Part shown: piece by piece, positions 35,194-45,700 of the stretch
How the letters are laid out: every line of letters starts with the position of its first letter
Position numbering within the stretch: the stretch's first letter is position 1
DNA from: Sulfidibacter corallicola
Lineage (GTDB): Bacteria > Acidobacteriota > Holophagae > Acanthopleuribacterales > Acanthopleuribacteraceae
Length of the DNA stretch: 64,000 bases
Reading direction: 5' to 3'
NCBI RefSeq assembly: GCF_017498545.1
Contig: NZ_CP071793.1
Coordinates: forward strand, 2,294,001-2,358,000
Position numbers and translations under genes: made by a program
Notes under the pieces: model-generated
Told to the model about the DNA's origin: nothing
The model's database searches: none
What the model saw: only the letters and a program-made list of their open reading frames with translations

Positions 35194-36747
35194 ATGGGCG
35201 TAGATCTGAGGCATTTCGATGACGAATTACAGCAAATCCTTCTCGAACTCAAGGAGAACCCGGAGAACGTGGAGCTCCTTGCGAAGGTCTGCTACGAGTT
35301 CAACATTCGCTCGTACCACAACCTGTGCATCACCTACGCGCGCAGGGGCCTGGCCAAGGATCCGTTCCACGCCAGCCTGTATTACGAGCTGATCATCGCG
35401 AGCAGCCTCGACACCGCCCACATCCTCGAAGAGATCCTGACCGAGCTGGAAGGAATTCTGGAGAGCCGCCCCGGCGACGTCGGTGCCCGTCGCAACCTGG
35501 CCCTGACCCATTACTTCATGGAAAACGACGAAGAGGCCGAGCGCATGCTGCGCGACATCCTCCACGGCGGCGACGAGGAAAACGGCGATCGCCAGTCCTA
35601 CGAAATCCTCGCCCAGCTCGAGTACGCCCACGGCCATTTCGATGGCTGCATCGACTGTTGCGAAAAAGCCATCGCACAACCGGGTCCCGCGGCCCGTGCC
35701 ACCCGCCTCAAGGGCATGTGCCACCAGGAATTGGGCCAACAGGAAGAGGCCATGAGCGCCTACACCCAAGCGCTCGAGATGGAACCGCACTTCGTTTGGG
35801 CCTGCCACTCCTTCGCCTCGCTCCATTTCGAACGCGGCGACTTCAAGCAGGCCATGCGCTATTTCGGCAAGGCCACCTACACCAACCCCAACGATCCGGG
35901 CAATCTGTTCCTGCTGGCCGAAGCCTTCATGGACATGGAAGCCTACGACCTGGCCATGGGCGAACTCACCAAGTTGCTGATGTGCAAGCCCATCAAACGC
36001 ATCGAGGCCGAGGTCTACAACGCCTTGGGTTACCTGTGGATCAAGAAGGGCGATCCCGACCGTGCCCGCCAGAACCTGACTCAGGCCATCGAGCTGGAGC
36101 CCGAACTGGCCGTCGCCTATTTCAACATGGGCCTGCTCGCCCAGAAGGAACACAACTTCCCGCTGGCCGAACGCCACTTCAAGAACGCGATCGCCATCGA
36201 CTCGCAGAACATGGACGCCTGGGTCGAACTGGGCTTTCTCAACATCCAGCAGAAGAAGTACGATCAGGCCGAGGAGTGCTTTCAGACCGTGCTCGACCTG
36301 GATCCCGACGAGGCGCAGGCCTACCTGGGCCTCTCCAAGCTGTGCCAGCGCGAGAAGGATGCGGACGCGCAGTTGGAAACCGCCCAGCGCGCCTACGAGC
36401 TGGATCCCGATCATCCCGAGATCTGCAACAACCTGGGTATCGCCTACGAATGCAACATGAATTTCGAACAGGCCGAGGATGCCTACACCCGCGCCCTGGA
36501 ATTGGATCCGTTCCACTCGCCGGCGGCGAACAACCTGGGGTACCTCTACGAGAAAAAGATCAAGCTCCTGCCTTCCGAAGAGAATCACTACCGCAAGAAA
36601 GCGATCGAAGCCTGGACGAAACGCCTCCAAATCTGCGTCGTCAAGAAGAAGTCCATCAAGGGTGCGACGACCCACCTCCTGAAACTGGGATTGACCCAGC
36701 AGGAAATCGACGCTCTCTCGGAGGCTCCCTACCAGCCCGAGTCCTGA
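35194..36747 (+). CDS. Tetratricopeptide-repeat protein
   Basis: A 517-residue protein without signal peptide or membrane helix, made of about twelve TPR units from residue ~20 to ~470. They show the usual W/L-G-Y-A-F-A-P spacing, for example ALGYLWIKKGDPDRARQNL and NNLGIAYECNMNFEQAEDAY. The end is a basic, Lys-rich helix. It should be a cytosolic interaction scaffold. GGAAGGGG lies 7-8 bases before the ATG. It leads a three-gene operon with the zinc-ribbon protein (7 bases later) and the patatin. Confidence 0.88.
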   Translation: MGVDLRHFDDELQQILLELKENPENVELLAKVCYEFNIRSYHNLCITYARRGLAKDPFHASLYYELIIASSLDTAHILEEILTELEGILESRPGDVGARRNLALTHYFMENDEEAERMLRDILHGGDEENGDRQSYEILAQLEYAHGHFDGCIDCCEKAIAQPGPAARATRLKGMCHQELGQQEEAMSAYTQALEMEPHFVWACHSFASLHFERGDFKQAMRYFGKATYTNPNDPGNLFLLAEAFMDMEAYDLAMGELTKLLMCKPIKRIEAEVYNALGYLWIKKGDPDRARQNLTQAIELEPELAVAYFNMGLLAQKEHNFPLAERHFKNAIAIDSQNMDAWVELGFLNIQQKKYDQAEECFQTVLDLDPDEAQAYLGLSKLCQREKDADAQLETAQRAYELDPDHPEICNNLGIAYECNMNFEQAEDAYTRALELDPFHSPAANNLGYLYEKKIKLLPSEENHYRKKAIEAWTKRLQICVVKKKSIKGATTHLLKLGLTQQEIDALSEAPYQPES

Positions 36748-36754
36748 GCACACC

Positions 36755-37294
36755 ATGGATCGCCTCACCTGTCCCATTTGTGGTGATACCATGGAGGATC
36801 ACCGACCGGCGGGGGAGCTGGCCAAGGCATACAGACGGTACGAGTGCACCGGCTGCGGCGCGGAGTTGCGCCAGTACTACGATCGCGCGGGTGGCACCAA
36901 GGCCGAACGGGCGAAACACGAAGGCGGTTCGCCTCATCTGGAATGCCCGGAGTGCGCCTTCGGCGACATCGCCTGCACCCAGTGCGGGGACACGCTCTGT
37001 CCCCAACACGTACGCACGTTCGAGAAATACGCCACCTACCTGCCGGCGCCCATGATCGAGGGCCTGATCGAGGTCAACGGCAACGGCGTGTTTTGCCCTC
37101 TCTGTTTTCAAAACGCGCTCAAACGATACAATTACGGCACGAGCAAGCCGCGCCGGACGCCGCGTCGGCCGTTCAACCTCCCCATCATTCTGGCACTCTG
37201 CAGCCTGTTTCTCATCATCGCCATTGGATTGCGACAATGTGGTCATTCACCACAGCCTCAAAAGGAGCCTGCAGTTGAGCAACCCAGCCCTTGA
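36755..37294 (+). CDS. Zinc-ribbon membrane protein, hypothetical
   Basis: A 179-residue protein with several Cys pairs suggesting two zinc ribbons: CPIC/CTGC near residues 6-32, then CPEC, CTQC and CPLC between about 60 and 115. A transmembrane helix (about 145-162, PIILALCSLFLIIAIGL) lies near the C-terminus, which ends in a short polar tail, so the zinc domains are probably cytosolic. I recognise no family. It starts 7 bases after the TPR gene and its end overlaps the patatin start by 20 bases, indicating coupled expression. Confidence 0.75.
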   Translation: MDRLTCPICGDTMEDHRPAGELAKAYRRYECTGCGAELRQYYDRAGGTKAERAKHEGGSPHLECPECAFGDIACTQCGDTLCPQHVRTFEKYATYLPAPMIEGLIEVNGNGVFCPLCFQNALKRYNYGTSKPRRTPRRPFNLPIILALCSLFLIIAIGLRQCGHSPQPQKEPAVEQPSP

Positions 37295-38351
37295 TCGAAG
37301 CATCGGGGTCCACCTCGCCTTGGGCGGCGGCGCGGCCCGCGGCCTGGCCCACCTGGGCGTGATCAAGGCGCTCCAGGAACACCAAATTCCGATCGCCAGC
37401 ATCTGCGGCACCAGCATGGGTGCACTGGTGGGCGCCTGCTTCGCCCTCAATCCCGACGCCGAACAGGTCATCGACGACTTCATTCACCACGTCAACAGCG
37501 AGAAATTCAACAAGGCCCGATTCACCGTCATCCATCAGGTTCAGAAACAGGAGAGTCGCGATCGGCGCTTGACCCTCGCCGCCAGAATGCGGCACGGCTG
37601 GCTGGTGGGCCGCTCCCTGACCACGGGCTCGATTCTCTCCTTCGACGAGTTTCGCTCGGAAGTGTCGTCCCTGATCCCCGATCGCACCTTCAAACAGCTC
37701 AAAATTCCCTTTTTCGCCGTCGCCTGCGACCTGTTGGCGGCCCGCGAAGTGGTGTTCCACGAGGGCTATCTGCGGTCGGCCATCATGGCATCCTCGGCCA
37801 TTCCCGGCGTCTTTCCCGGCGTCCAGGCCGGCACCACGGTTTACGTGGACGGCGGGTGGATCAACAAGATCCCCACCCGTCCTCCGGTGGCCTTCGGGGC
37901 GCCGCACGTGATCGGCATCGACGTCTCGGACAACTACACGGCCGAATTCAACCCCAGACGGGGCTACTCCATGCTGAACCAGGCCAATGCCGCCTCGCAG
38001 ATTCGCCTCCAGGAACTCCAGACGGAACACGCCGACCTGATGTGGCGGCCGCCGATCTCGGTGCTCCACTGGTCCGAATTCACCCAAATCGAGCGCGCGG
38101 TGGAAATCGGGTACGAATACGCGTCGGCCCACATCCACGAAGCGGAAGCCCTGTTGGCCCCGCCGCCCAAACCCACATGGCGCGAGCGGGTGAAACAACG
38201 CTTTTTTCCCGATCCGGCGCCCAAACCGCGGTTCCAACCCGGCTTCGACGCGCGCGGAATCTGGGATATCCAGGAAGCAGAAGAAAGTCGTCTTCAAAAC
38301 CAACACAAGACCGAAAAAATCGACACAGCCAAATCAATTACACATCAATAG
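37275..38351 (+). CDS. Patatin-like phospholipase
   Basis: A 358-residue protein of the patatin/RssA family. The oxyanion loop LGGGAARGLAHLGV lies near residues 16-29, the nucleophile motif GTSMG about 49-53, and the catalytic Asp in YVDGGW near 195. The Ser-Asp dyad is complete. The C-terminal ~90 residues are basic and proline-rich (KPTWRERVKQRFF). No signal peptide is seen, so it acts in the cytosol or at the inner membrane, hydrolysing phospholipid or lysophospholipid acyl esters. The TTG at 37275 is chosen because AGGAG lies 7 bases upstream; another TTG at 37224 lacks this. Confidence 0.88.
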   Translation: MSNPALDRSIGVHLALGGGAARGLAHLGVIKALQEHQIPIASICGTSMGALVGACFALNPDAEQVIDDFIHHVNSEKFNKARFTVIHQVQKQESRDRRLTLAARMRHGWLVGRSLTTGSILSFDEFRSEVSSLIPDRTFKQLKIPFFAVACDLLAAREVVFHEGYLRSAIMASSAIPGVFPGVQAGTTVYVDGGWINKIPTRPPVAFGAPHVIGIDVSDNYTAEFNPRRGYSMLNQANAASQIRLQELQTEHADLMWRPPISVLHWSEFTQIERAVEIGYEYASAHIHEAEALLAPPPKPTWRERVKQRFFPDPAPKPRFQPGFDARGIWDIQEAEESRLQNQHKTEKIDTAKSITHQ

Positions 38352-38499
38352 GAAAACAATCAGGCCCATTTCACACAACATTGTACAAAACAGCGCAAAT
38401 CGAGCGCCCTTCCAAAGACCGCATTCCACACACAAACAACTGTAATGAAATGGGATAACCCACTCACCCGCCCTCCCCCAAAAAATCTCAAAAAAATGG

Positions 38500-38528
38500 T
38501 TGACGGCTCTTGGGGGTTCCATTATTAT
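38500..38528 (+). promoter_or_regulatory. Strong sigma-70-type promoter of the tRNA cluster
   Basis: TTGACG (5 of 6) and TATTAT (5 of 6) are separated by exactly 17 bases, about 40 bases upstream of the first tRNA. This is one of the clearest promoters in the window and fits a stable-RNA operon. Confidence 0.8.
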
Positions 38529-38566
38529 TACGACTCGTTGCTCGGGAACGAGCGTCACACGAGAGT

Positions 38567-38642
38567 GACCCGTTAGCTCAGTTGGTAGAGCATCTGCCTT
38601 TTAAGCAGGGTGTCGATGGTTCGAGCCCATCACGGGTCACCA
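38567..38642 (+). tRNA. tRNA-Lys (TTT)
   Basis: 76 bases including encoded CCA. The acceptor GACCCGT pairs with ACGGGTC, the D-loop reads AGCTCAGTTGGTAGAGC, the anticodon loop is CTTTTAA with anticodon TTT, and the T arm contains GGTTCGAGCCC. All stems close. Confidence 0.97.
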
Positions 38643-38656
38643 CTTTCCTTCTCAGT

Positions 38657-38732
38657 GCCCCCATCGTCTAGAGGCCTAGGACACCGCCCTTTCACGGCGG
38701 CGACAGGGGTTCAAATCCCCTTGGGGGTACCA
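38657..38732 (+). tRNA. tRNA-Glu (TTC), copy 1
   Basis: 76 bases including encoded CCA. The acceptor GCCCCCA pairs with TGGGGGT, the anticodon stem CCGCC/GGCGG encloses CTTTCAC (anticodon TTC), and the T-loop is TTCAAAT. It follows tRNA-Lys by 14 bases in the same transcript. Confidence 0.97.
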
Positions 38733-38774
38733 AGAGACATTGTTTCCTGGGTACTGAGAAGATTTTCATGGCCT

Positions 38775-38847
38775 GCCCCCATCGTCTAGAGGCCTAGGAC
38801 ACCGCCCTTTCACGGCGGCGACAGGGGTTCGAATCCCCTTGGGGGTA
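38775..38847 (+). tRNA. tRNA-Glu (TTC), copy 2, no encoded CCA
   Basis: 73 bases, identical to copy 1 except for one T-loop base (TTCGAAT instead of TTCAAAT). The 3' end is followed by CTT, not CCA, so the terminal CCA must be added enzymatically. Confidence 0.95.
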
Positions 38848-38861
38848 CTTGAGTACTCGAT

Positions 38862-38890
38862 CGAAAACCCGCCCATGTGGCGGGTTTTCG
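38862..38890. terminator. Intrinsic terminator of the tRNA operon
   Basis: CGAAAACCCGCC and its exact complement (12 bp) enclose a five-base loop, with an A-run before and a T-run after the GC core. It lies 14 bases after the last tRNA. Confidence 0.88.
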
Positions 38891-38922
38891 TGTTTCTGGG
38901 CTCCATTTCCCAAAATGAAAAT

Positions 38923-38957
38923 GACCGAAGCATCGCCCCGGGCGATTGACTTCGGTC
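38923..38957 (-). terminator. Terminator downstream of ileS
   Basis: GACCGAAG/CTTCGGTC (8 bp) with an inner ATCGCC/GGCGAT pair. On the minus strand it is followed by ATTTTCATTTT, about 50 bases after the ileS stop. Confidence 0.7.
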
Positions 38958-39005
38958 TTTGTCGTTTTGGGGTTGGGCGACCCACCGCGGAGTCGCCCAC
39001 CCGAG

Positions 39006-42000
39006 TCACACGCGCTCGATGCCGATGCGCAGGTTCTTGCCGTTCACGTCGCGCTCGTGCAGGGTTCCGGGAGCGAAGCCCTCCTCGTTGACGCTGACGG
39101 CCAAGGTCTCACGCTGGATGTAGTCGCCGTGTTGCGCCAGACAGGTAGCCAGCCAATCCGCGTCCAACTTCAGGCGCACGCGGTCTTCCACGTTGAAGTC
39201 GAGCTCCTTGCGCAAGTTTTGAATGCGGTTGACCATTTCGCGCGCATCCGCCTCCAATTTGAGTTCGTCGGTCAGGTGGGTGTCCAGCGCGATGGTGAGG
39301 CCGCCTTCGGTGGAAACCACCATCTCTTCCCGCTCGTTGCGATCGATAAGGAAGTCGTCGACGGACAGCTCGTGCCCGGCGAGTTCGATCGAGCCGTTTT
39401 CCTGCAGGGCCACGATATCGGCATGACCCATTTCGCGAATCGCACCCTGGAGCTGTTTGAGGGCCTTGCCCAGACGAGGGCCCAGCACCTTGAGATTGGG
39501 CCGCGCGGTGTAGTGAACCAACGAGGTCTCGTCTTCGAGTACCAGGATCTTCTTGACGTTGAGTTCTTCGGCGATGATGTCGCCCATCGCCTCCACGACC
39601 GCATCCTGCTCGTGGGGAACCACCACGCTGAGCTCTCCCAGCGGCTGGCGCACCTTCAGGTTGTGTGCGGCTCGCAACGAGCGCCCCATGTCGACGATGC
39701 GACGAACCAGCGCCATGTCCTTTTCGACCTCGATATTGATCCGCTCCTCGATCGGCTTGGGGAAATCACACAGGTGCACACTCTCGATGCGGTCGCTTTC
39801 CAATCGGGTGAGATTCTGGTAGATGGCCTCGCACAGGAAAGGCTGGAAAGGCGCCATGACCTTGGCGAACTCGCGCAGGACGTAGTACAGGGTATTGTAG
39901 GCCTGTTGCTTGTCGCCATCGCTGTCCGCACGCCAGAACCGCCGGCGCGACCGCCGGATGTACCAGTTGGTGAGCTCGTCGATGAATTCCTGGAGCTCGG
40001 GGACCACGTTGTAGAGCAGGTTGTGCTCCATGTGACGGGTCACGTCGGCGACGAGCGACTGGAATCGCGAGAGAATCCAGACGTCGAGCTCGTGGGTGGA
40101 ATCCGTGAGCGCGCCCTCGGGCCGGTAGTTGTCGAGGTTGGCGTAGGTCACGAAGAAGCTGTAGGCGTTCCACAGGGGCGAGACCACGCCGCGGTAGATT
40201 TGCGAGATTCCGGTTTCGGAAAACTTCAGGGGCTCGGCCCGAACCACGGGAGAATTGATCAGGTAGGCGCGCAGGCAATCGGCGCCGTACTCGTCGATGA
40301 TGACCATCGGATCCGGGTAGTTCTTCTTGGACTTGGACATTTTCGAGCCGTCTTCGGCCAGGATGAGCCCGTTGACCACCACGTTCTTGAAGGCGGGCTT
40401 GTCGAACAGGGCGGTGGACAGGACCGTCAAGGTATAGAACCAACCCCGGGTCTGGTCGAGGCCCTCCGCGATGAAGTCCGCGGGGAAGTGCTCTTCGACC
40501 ATTTCCTTGTTCTCGAAGGGATAGTGGTTCTGGGCGTAGGGCATGGCGCCCGACTCGAACCAACAATCGAACACTTCGGGAATGCGGCGATAGGTCTTGC
40601 CGTCCCTCTCGATGGTCAGCTCGTCGATGAAGTGCGAATGCAGGTCGTCGACCTTCTGGCCACACAGTTCTTCCAACTCCGCGGCGGACCCGACGGCGAT
40701 GGTCTCGCCGGCGTCGTCGACCCATACCGGCAGCGGCGTGCCCCAGTAGCGGTTGCGGGACATGTTCCAATCGCGGGCTTCCTCCAACCAGTTGTGGAAG
40801 CGCTTGGTTCCCACGGCTTCCGGCACCCAGCAGATCTGCTCGTTGCTGTTGAGCAAACGGTCCTTGATCTTTTCCACGCTGACGAACCAGGTGTCGATCG
40901 CCTTGTAGATCAACGGCGTGTTGGTGCGCCAGCAGAAGGGATAGCTGTGCTGGAGCGTGCCCTGATGCAGCAGCTTGCCGGACTCCTTCAGGTGACGAAT
41001 GATGTGCCTGTCGGCATCCTTGACCATCATGCCCTTGAAATCGGTGACGGGATCGGTGAAGGTCCCTTCCACGTCGACGGGATCCACCAGGCGCAGCCCG
41101 GCTTCCTTGCAGGCCCAGAAGTCGTCCTCACCGAATGCCGGCGCCATGTGGACGATGCCGGTACCGTCCTTGGTGGTGACGTGCCCGGAGGTGATGACGC
41201 GAAAGGCCTTGTGCTCGCGCTCGGCTTCGAAGTAGTCGAAGGGCGGCAGGTATTCGCGACCGACGAGCGCACGCGCCTCGTGGGTGGCCACTTTCTCGAG
41301 GCCGCGCTTCAACAGTTTTTCGTGGGCCTCCACCAGTGCTTCGGCCAGGATGTAGTGTTCGCCGGTTTCGGCATCGCGAACTTCGGCATAGGTGATGTCC
41401 TCGCCCACGGCGAGGGCCAGGTTGGAAGGCAGGGTCCAGGGGGTGGTGGTCCAGGCCAGGAACGAAGTGTTCTCGGAATCCTTCAGCCGGAACTTGATCG
41501 TGACGGCCGGGTCCTGAACGTCCTGGTAATTCATCTTCGCTTCGAAGTTGGAGAGCGGCGTGGACAGCTTCCAGGAAAAGGGCATCACGCGATAACCCTT
41601 GTAGACCAGGCCCTTGTCCCACAATTGCTTGAACACCCACCAGATCGACTCCATGAAGCTCTTGTCCATGGTGCGGTAGCCGTTCTCGAAGTCGACCCAG
41701 CGCCCCATGCGCCTGACCACGATTTCCCATTCCTTGGTGTAGCGCAGGACGATGGAACGACAGTATTCGTTGAACTTGGCGACGCCATACTTTTCGATGT
41801 CGTACTTGCCGGAGAGGCTCAACCCCTCCAATTCCTTCAAATCCTTGAGCGCCTCGTTCTCCACGGGCAAACCGTGGCAGTCCCAACCGAAGCGGCGCTC
41901 GACGCGATAGCCGTGCATCGTCCAATAGCGAGGAACGATATCTTTAATAGTACCCGCGAGGAGGTGGCCGTAGTGCGGCAATCCGGTGGCGAACGGCGGG

Positions 42001-42137
42001 CCGTCGAAAAATACGTATTCGGGCGCGCCGGCGCGATTTTCAACCGATTTTTCGAAAATGCGGTTGCGCTGCCAGAAGTCGAGGATTTTCTCCTCGAGCT
42101 CCGGAAAATTGGTTTTGGGAGATACCGCCTCGAACAT
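39006..42137 (-). CDS. ileS: Isoleucyl-tRNA synthetase, eukaryote-like type
   Basis: A 1043-residue class I synthetase that charges tRNA-Ile. The HIGH-type motif is PHYGH (54-58), within PPFATGLPHYGHLLAG. The editing domain carries TTPWTLPSNLA, and the second signature KMSKS lies at 599-603. GWDCHGLPVE and the PPFATG form mark the eukaryote-like (type 2) IleRS rather than the classical bacterial PPYANG form; type 2 enzymes are generally insensitive to mupirocin. All core domains and the C-terminal anticodon-binding and extension regions are present. GAGGATGATGA precedes the ATG. A T-box leader was looked for upstream but not recognised. Confidence 0.96.
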   Translation of the reverse strand: MFEAVSPKTNFPELEEKILDFWQRNRIFEKSVENRAGAPEYVFFDGPPFATGLPHYGHLLAGTIKDIVPRYWTMHGYRVERRFGWDCHGLPVENEALKDLKELEGLSLSGKYDIEKYGVAKFNEYCRSIVLRYTKEWEIVVRRMGRWVDFENGYRTMDKSFMESIWWVFKQLWDKGLVYKGYRVMPFSWKLSTPLSNFEAKMNYQDVQDPAVTIKFRLKDSENTSFLAWTTTPWTLPSNLALAVGEDITYAEVRDAETGEHYILAEALVEAHEKLLKRGLEKVATHEARALVGREYLPPFDYFEAEREHKAFRVITSGHVTTKDGTGIVHMAPAFGEDDFWACKEAGLRLVDPVDVEGTFTDPVTDFKGMMVKDADRHIIRHLKESGKLLHQGTLQHSYPFCWRTNTPLIYKAIDTWFVSVEKIKDRLLNSNEQICWVPEAVGTKRFHNWLEEARDWNMSRNRYWGTPLPVWVDDAGETIAVGSAAELEELCGQKVDDLHSHFIDELTIERDGKTYRRIPEVFDCWFESGAMPYAQNHYPFENKEMVEEHFPADFIAEGLDQTRGWFYTLTVLSTALFDKPAFKNVVVNGLILAEDGSKMSKSKKNYPDPMVIIDEYGADCLRAYLINSPVVRAEPLKFSETGISQIYRGVVSPLWNAYSFFVTYANLDNYRPEGALTDSTHELDVWILSRFQSLVADVTRHMEHNLLYNVVPELQEFIDELTNWYIRRSRRRFWRADSDGDKQQAYNTLYYVLREFAKVMAPFQPFLCEAIYQNLTRLESDRIESVHLCDFPKPIEERINIEVEKDMALVRRIVDMGRSLRAAHNLKVRQPLGELSVVVPHEQDAVVEAMGDIIAEELNVKKILVLEDETSLVHYTARPNLKVLGPRLGKALKQLQGAIREMGHADIVALQENGSIELAGHELSVDDFLIDRNEREEMVVSTEGGLTIALDTHLTDELKLEADAREMVNRIQNLRKELDFNVEDRVRLKLDADWLATCLAQHGDYIQRETLAVSVNEEGFAPGTLHERDVNGKNLRIGIERV

Positions 42138-42775
42138 TCATCATCCTCCTCACGGTTTCCGTCGCACCGTTTCGGACGAAACCAAGGTACGACGCCCGTG
42201 GCAAGCGGGTAACAGTAGCCGATAAGTTCCCAAAATTAGTTGATTTTCCCAGTGATGTAAAGCCGGAATCGACGATGAGAGGCAAACGCGAAGCCATGAG
42301 GAACCAAGGCTTCGACCCGGTGCCCGGACATCGCCGCCGGAACCCGCTCGAGCTGGTGAGGGGCGTCGGCCGGGAGCGCGTAAATCGAAGCTCCCATGTA
42401 GGATCGAAGCCGGCCGCTCCCTCTCGAATTTCAAGCCAAGCCTTCGGAAACCTGATAAGATGTAAGCAATATTTCCTCAATACCCTGCGTGCTCGTCCGT
42501 TTCTCGTCCCGCCACTCGATGCCCTCGAGCGGCCCATCAATCACCAACTCGTGCCCAACCGAAACCAGGGATTTTCTGGAACAAATCCCCTGAATTGACA
42601 CGACATCCACGACCGAATGAAATCAGCGCCAGTCACCCGCAAACCCCTGTGACCGTGATCTGACGCGCGACATTCGATCCCGTGACCATCCCGCCGGAAA
42701 AAACCGGAAGTTGCCGGTGATTCCGACCCGAATGGCCACCAACGCTCGATCCCGAAACCCAGGGTTGATTGATTC
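42138..42775. other. Divergent intergenic region
   Basis: About 640 bases between ileS and the large kinase gene, which are divergently transcribed. Apparent frames are low-complexity without start signals. No T-box, repeat or convincing promoter pair was identified. Confidence 0.4.
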
Positions 42776-45700
42776 ATGTCCACGGTAACCGAACCAGAAA
42801 AACTTCTGCACTACGACATTTTGGAAGTGCTGGGCTCAGGTGGAAACGGCACGGTCTACCGGGCGGTCGACACGCGCAATGAAAAGGTCGTCGCGCTCAA
42901 GACGTTGAAGACGGTCACCGAGGTCACCCTCAACCGCTTCAAGCGGGAATACCTCGCCCTGAAGAAAATGGACAACGACGGCATCGTCAAGGTGTTCGAA
43001 GGCTTTTTCGAACATGCGCCGCCGTTCTTCTCGATGGAGTGGGTGCGCGGCAAGACGCTCTCCAACGTCATCGAGGACATGGAGCACAATCCGCTGATCT
43101 TCAGCGTGGCGGATCGCGAGAATTTCGCCGTAAGGTTGGCCATCCAGGCCTGCGACATCCTGAGCTACATTCACGACTTCCAGGAAGTGCACCGCGACCT
43201 GAAGCCGGACAACCTCTTCATCACCATGGACAAGGGCAACATCCTCTCCGAGTTCCACGTGAAGATGCTGGATTTCGGGCTCCTGAAGCAGTTGAGTACC
43301 CAGGAGGACGAGGACACCCAGAGCGGCATGATCGTCGGCACGGTCCACTACCTCAGTCCCGAACAGGCGCGCGGCACCTCGCTGGATCCCCGCTCGGATC
43401 TCTACAGCCTCGGCGTGATCATGTACCGCATCATCAGCCTCAAGTTGCCCTACGAAGCCAAGGACGTGGTGGGCTACATCTTCAAGACGGTCTTCGAGGA
43501 CCCGATCCCGATCGACCAGCACACGCAGGAGTGCTCCAAGCAGATGCAGTCGATTCTGCACGATCTGCTGGCCAAGGAGCCCGGCAAGCGCCCGCCCACG
43601 GCCAACGCCCTCAAGTCGAGGTTGAAGGGGTTGCTGCAGAAGGAAGTCAAAACGGTCGATTTCGATGCCTCGGACCTGGACTTCACCTCGGGCATCGAAG
43701 GCTGGGGCACGCCCCTGCTGCCGCCGCCGCTGATCGGCCGCGACGAGGCCATCGCCAAATTGGAGCGGCTGATCCAAACCCTGGACAGCACCCACCCCCA
43801 GGCGGCGCTGGTCATCGGCGAGCCAGGCATGGGACGGACCTCGGTATTGAAGGAATGGCGTTCCCGGGTTCAGTTCAAGGAACCGATTTTCATGCAGGTC
43901 CACTTCGCCGAGGAGGCGGTACCCGCCCAGGACCCGGTGGGCACCTTGATGGATTCCCTGATCCGCAATATGAAGCCGGAAGAGGTGAAAACCGTCTTTC
44001 GCGACGTCTACCCCTTTCTCTCCAGCGTATCGCGCTATTTGGGCCGCTATTTCGACACCAAATCGGTCAGCAAGTTCGACCACCTCTCACCCGGGCGCAA
44101 GCTTCAGGTCCTGGCCATCAATTTCATCAAGCTGATTCAAACCCTGACGGTTCGCGGTCCCATCGTCATTCTGCTGGACAACGCCCAGAACGCGCCCGAA
44201 CGCTTCTACGGCTGGCTCACCCTGTTCTGGGAACAGGTGGGCAGCAAGAAACTGCTGCTGTTGCTCTCGGCCTCGCCCGACCATTCCAAGAAGGCCTACA
44301 ATCAATTCGTGGCACGGCTCAAGTCGGGGCCGGACATGACCGAGATTCCCCTGAATCCGCTGGAAGAAAAGCAGATCTGCGACCTGCTGCAGGACATGTT
44401 GCCGATCGCGACGCGCCTCCCGTTTTCCGAGAAACTGCGCAAGTTCCTCATGGAGCGCGGCTCCGGCAATCCCTTCTACAGCATCGAACTGTTTTCGCGG
44501 CTGTACGAGGACGACCACGTCTTCATCAACAAGGGCACGATCGACGTGCGTTCCGTCGACGACCTGGACGTGCCGGTCTCGATCCACCAGGCCCTGATGA
44601 AAAAAGTCTCGCGCCAGCCCGAGGACGCCATCACCCTGCTGCGCGCGGCCTCGATCGTCGGCAACGGCGTCGACTACGCCACCCTCCAAAACATGTTGGG
44701 CTGGCAAGAGGAGAAGGTCATCGAGGAAGTCATGTCCCTTCTCAAGCAGGGCATCCTCTCGGAGAGCGAGGAAGGTACCAACAAGCTGAACTTCAATGCG
44801 CCGGCCCTGCTGAAAATCGTGACCGAGCAGATGTCCGAAGAGGACAAGCGCTTCTGGCACCACGCAGCCGCCCGCGCCATCGAAAAGGGACTGCCGACCA
44901 ACGACATCCTCACCCTGGAAAAGGTGGCCTATCACTACGCCAACAGCGCCAATCACGTGCGGGCCGTCAAGTACGCCTACCTGGCGGGCAACAGCTCGTT
45001 GGAAGCCAAGGACATGGACAAGGCCGTCTACTTCTACGAGCTAAGCCTGGAAATGATGGATCGGATGGAAAACAAGCAGGCCCGCAACCTGGTCAACCTG
45101 AAGCTGGCCGAAGTCCACCTGTCGGGCAATCAACCCAGGGAAGCCATTTCCTATTACAACGAAAGTCTCAAGATTCCCAATCTCTCCAAGATGGAGGAAC
45201 TCCGTTCCCTGCGGGGACGGATGCTCTGTTTCCAGAAACTCGATCAACTGGAAGACGCCTTCGGCGACGCCCGCGCGCTGTTCAAACTGGGCGAAACCTG
45301 CTCGGCACGGATTCGCTCGGAGACCAAAAGGGCCTTCGGCCGGCTTTCCTGGCAGTTCAAGGGCGAGGGCAACGTCTATTTCAAGGAACTGGACGAAGGC
45401 CGCAAAATCTATCCGAAACTCAAACACTGGCAGTTGGAGCTGCCCCTCTCCCAAATGCTCGCCAACGAGGTGATCGCGGCCGGAAAACGCCTGCTGGCCC
45501 AACTCAAGAGCAATCCGCCGAACACCTTTCCACTCTACTGCCAATTGGCGTTCATCCGCTATTTCATGGGCGACTTCAACAAGGCCCGCGAGTACCTCAA
45601 TGCGGCCCAGAACGCCACCTCCACCCAACAGCACCAGGGCGGTCCCCATTTCCTGGTCCTCCAGGCCCTGCTGACCTACAAGATCAAGAACACGCTGGCC

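Noticed and set aside
35227..36792. A 521-codon minus-strand frame over the TPR gene
   Set aside because: It is a shadow of a repeat-rich gene; the TPR pattern on the plus strand is unambiguous.
38946..42212. A 1088-codon plus-strand frame opposite ileS
   Set aside because: It is a complement shadow: the minus strand encodes a complete IleRS with all motifs, and the plus frame has no start signal or domain.
42138..42400. T-box leader before ileS
   Set aside because: No T-box sequence (TGGNACCGCG-like) or matching antiterminator was found on the minus strand.
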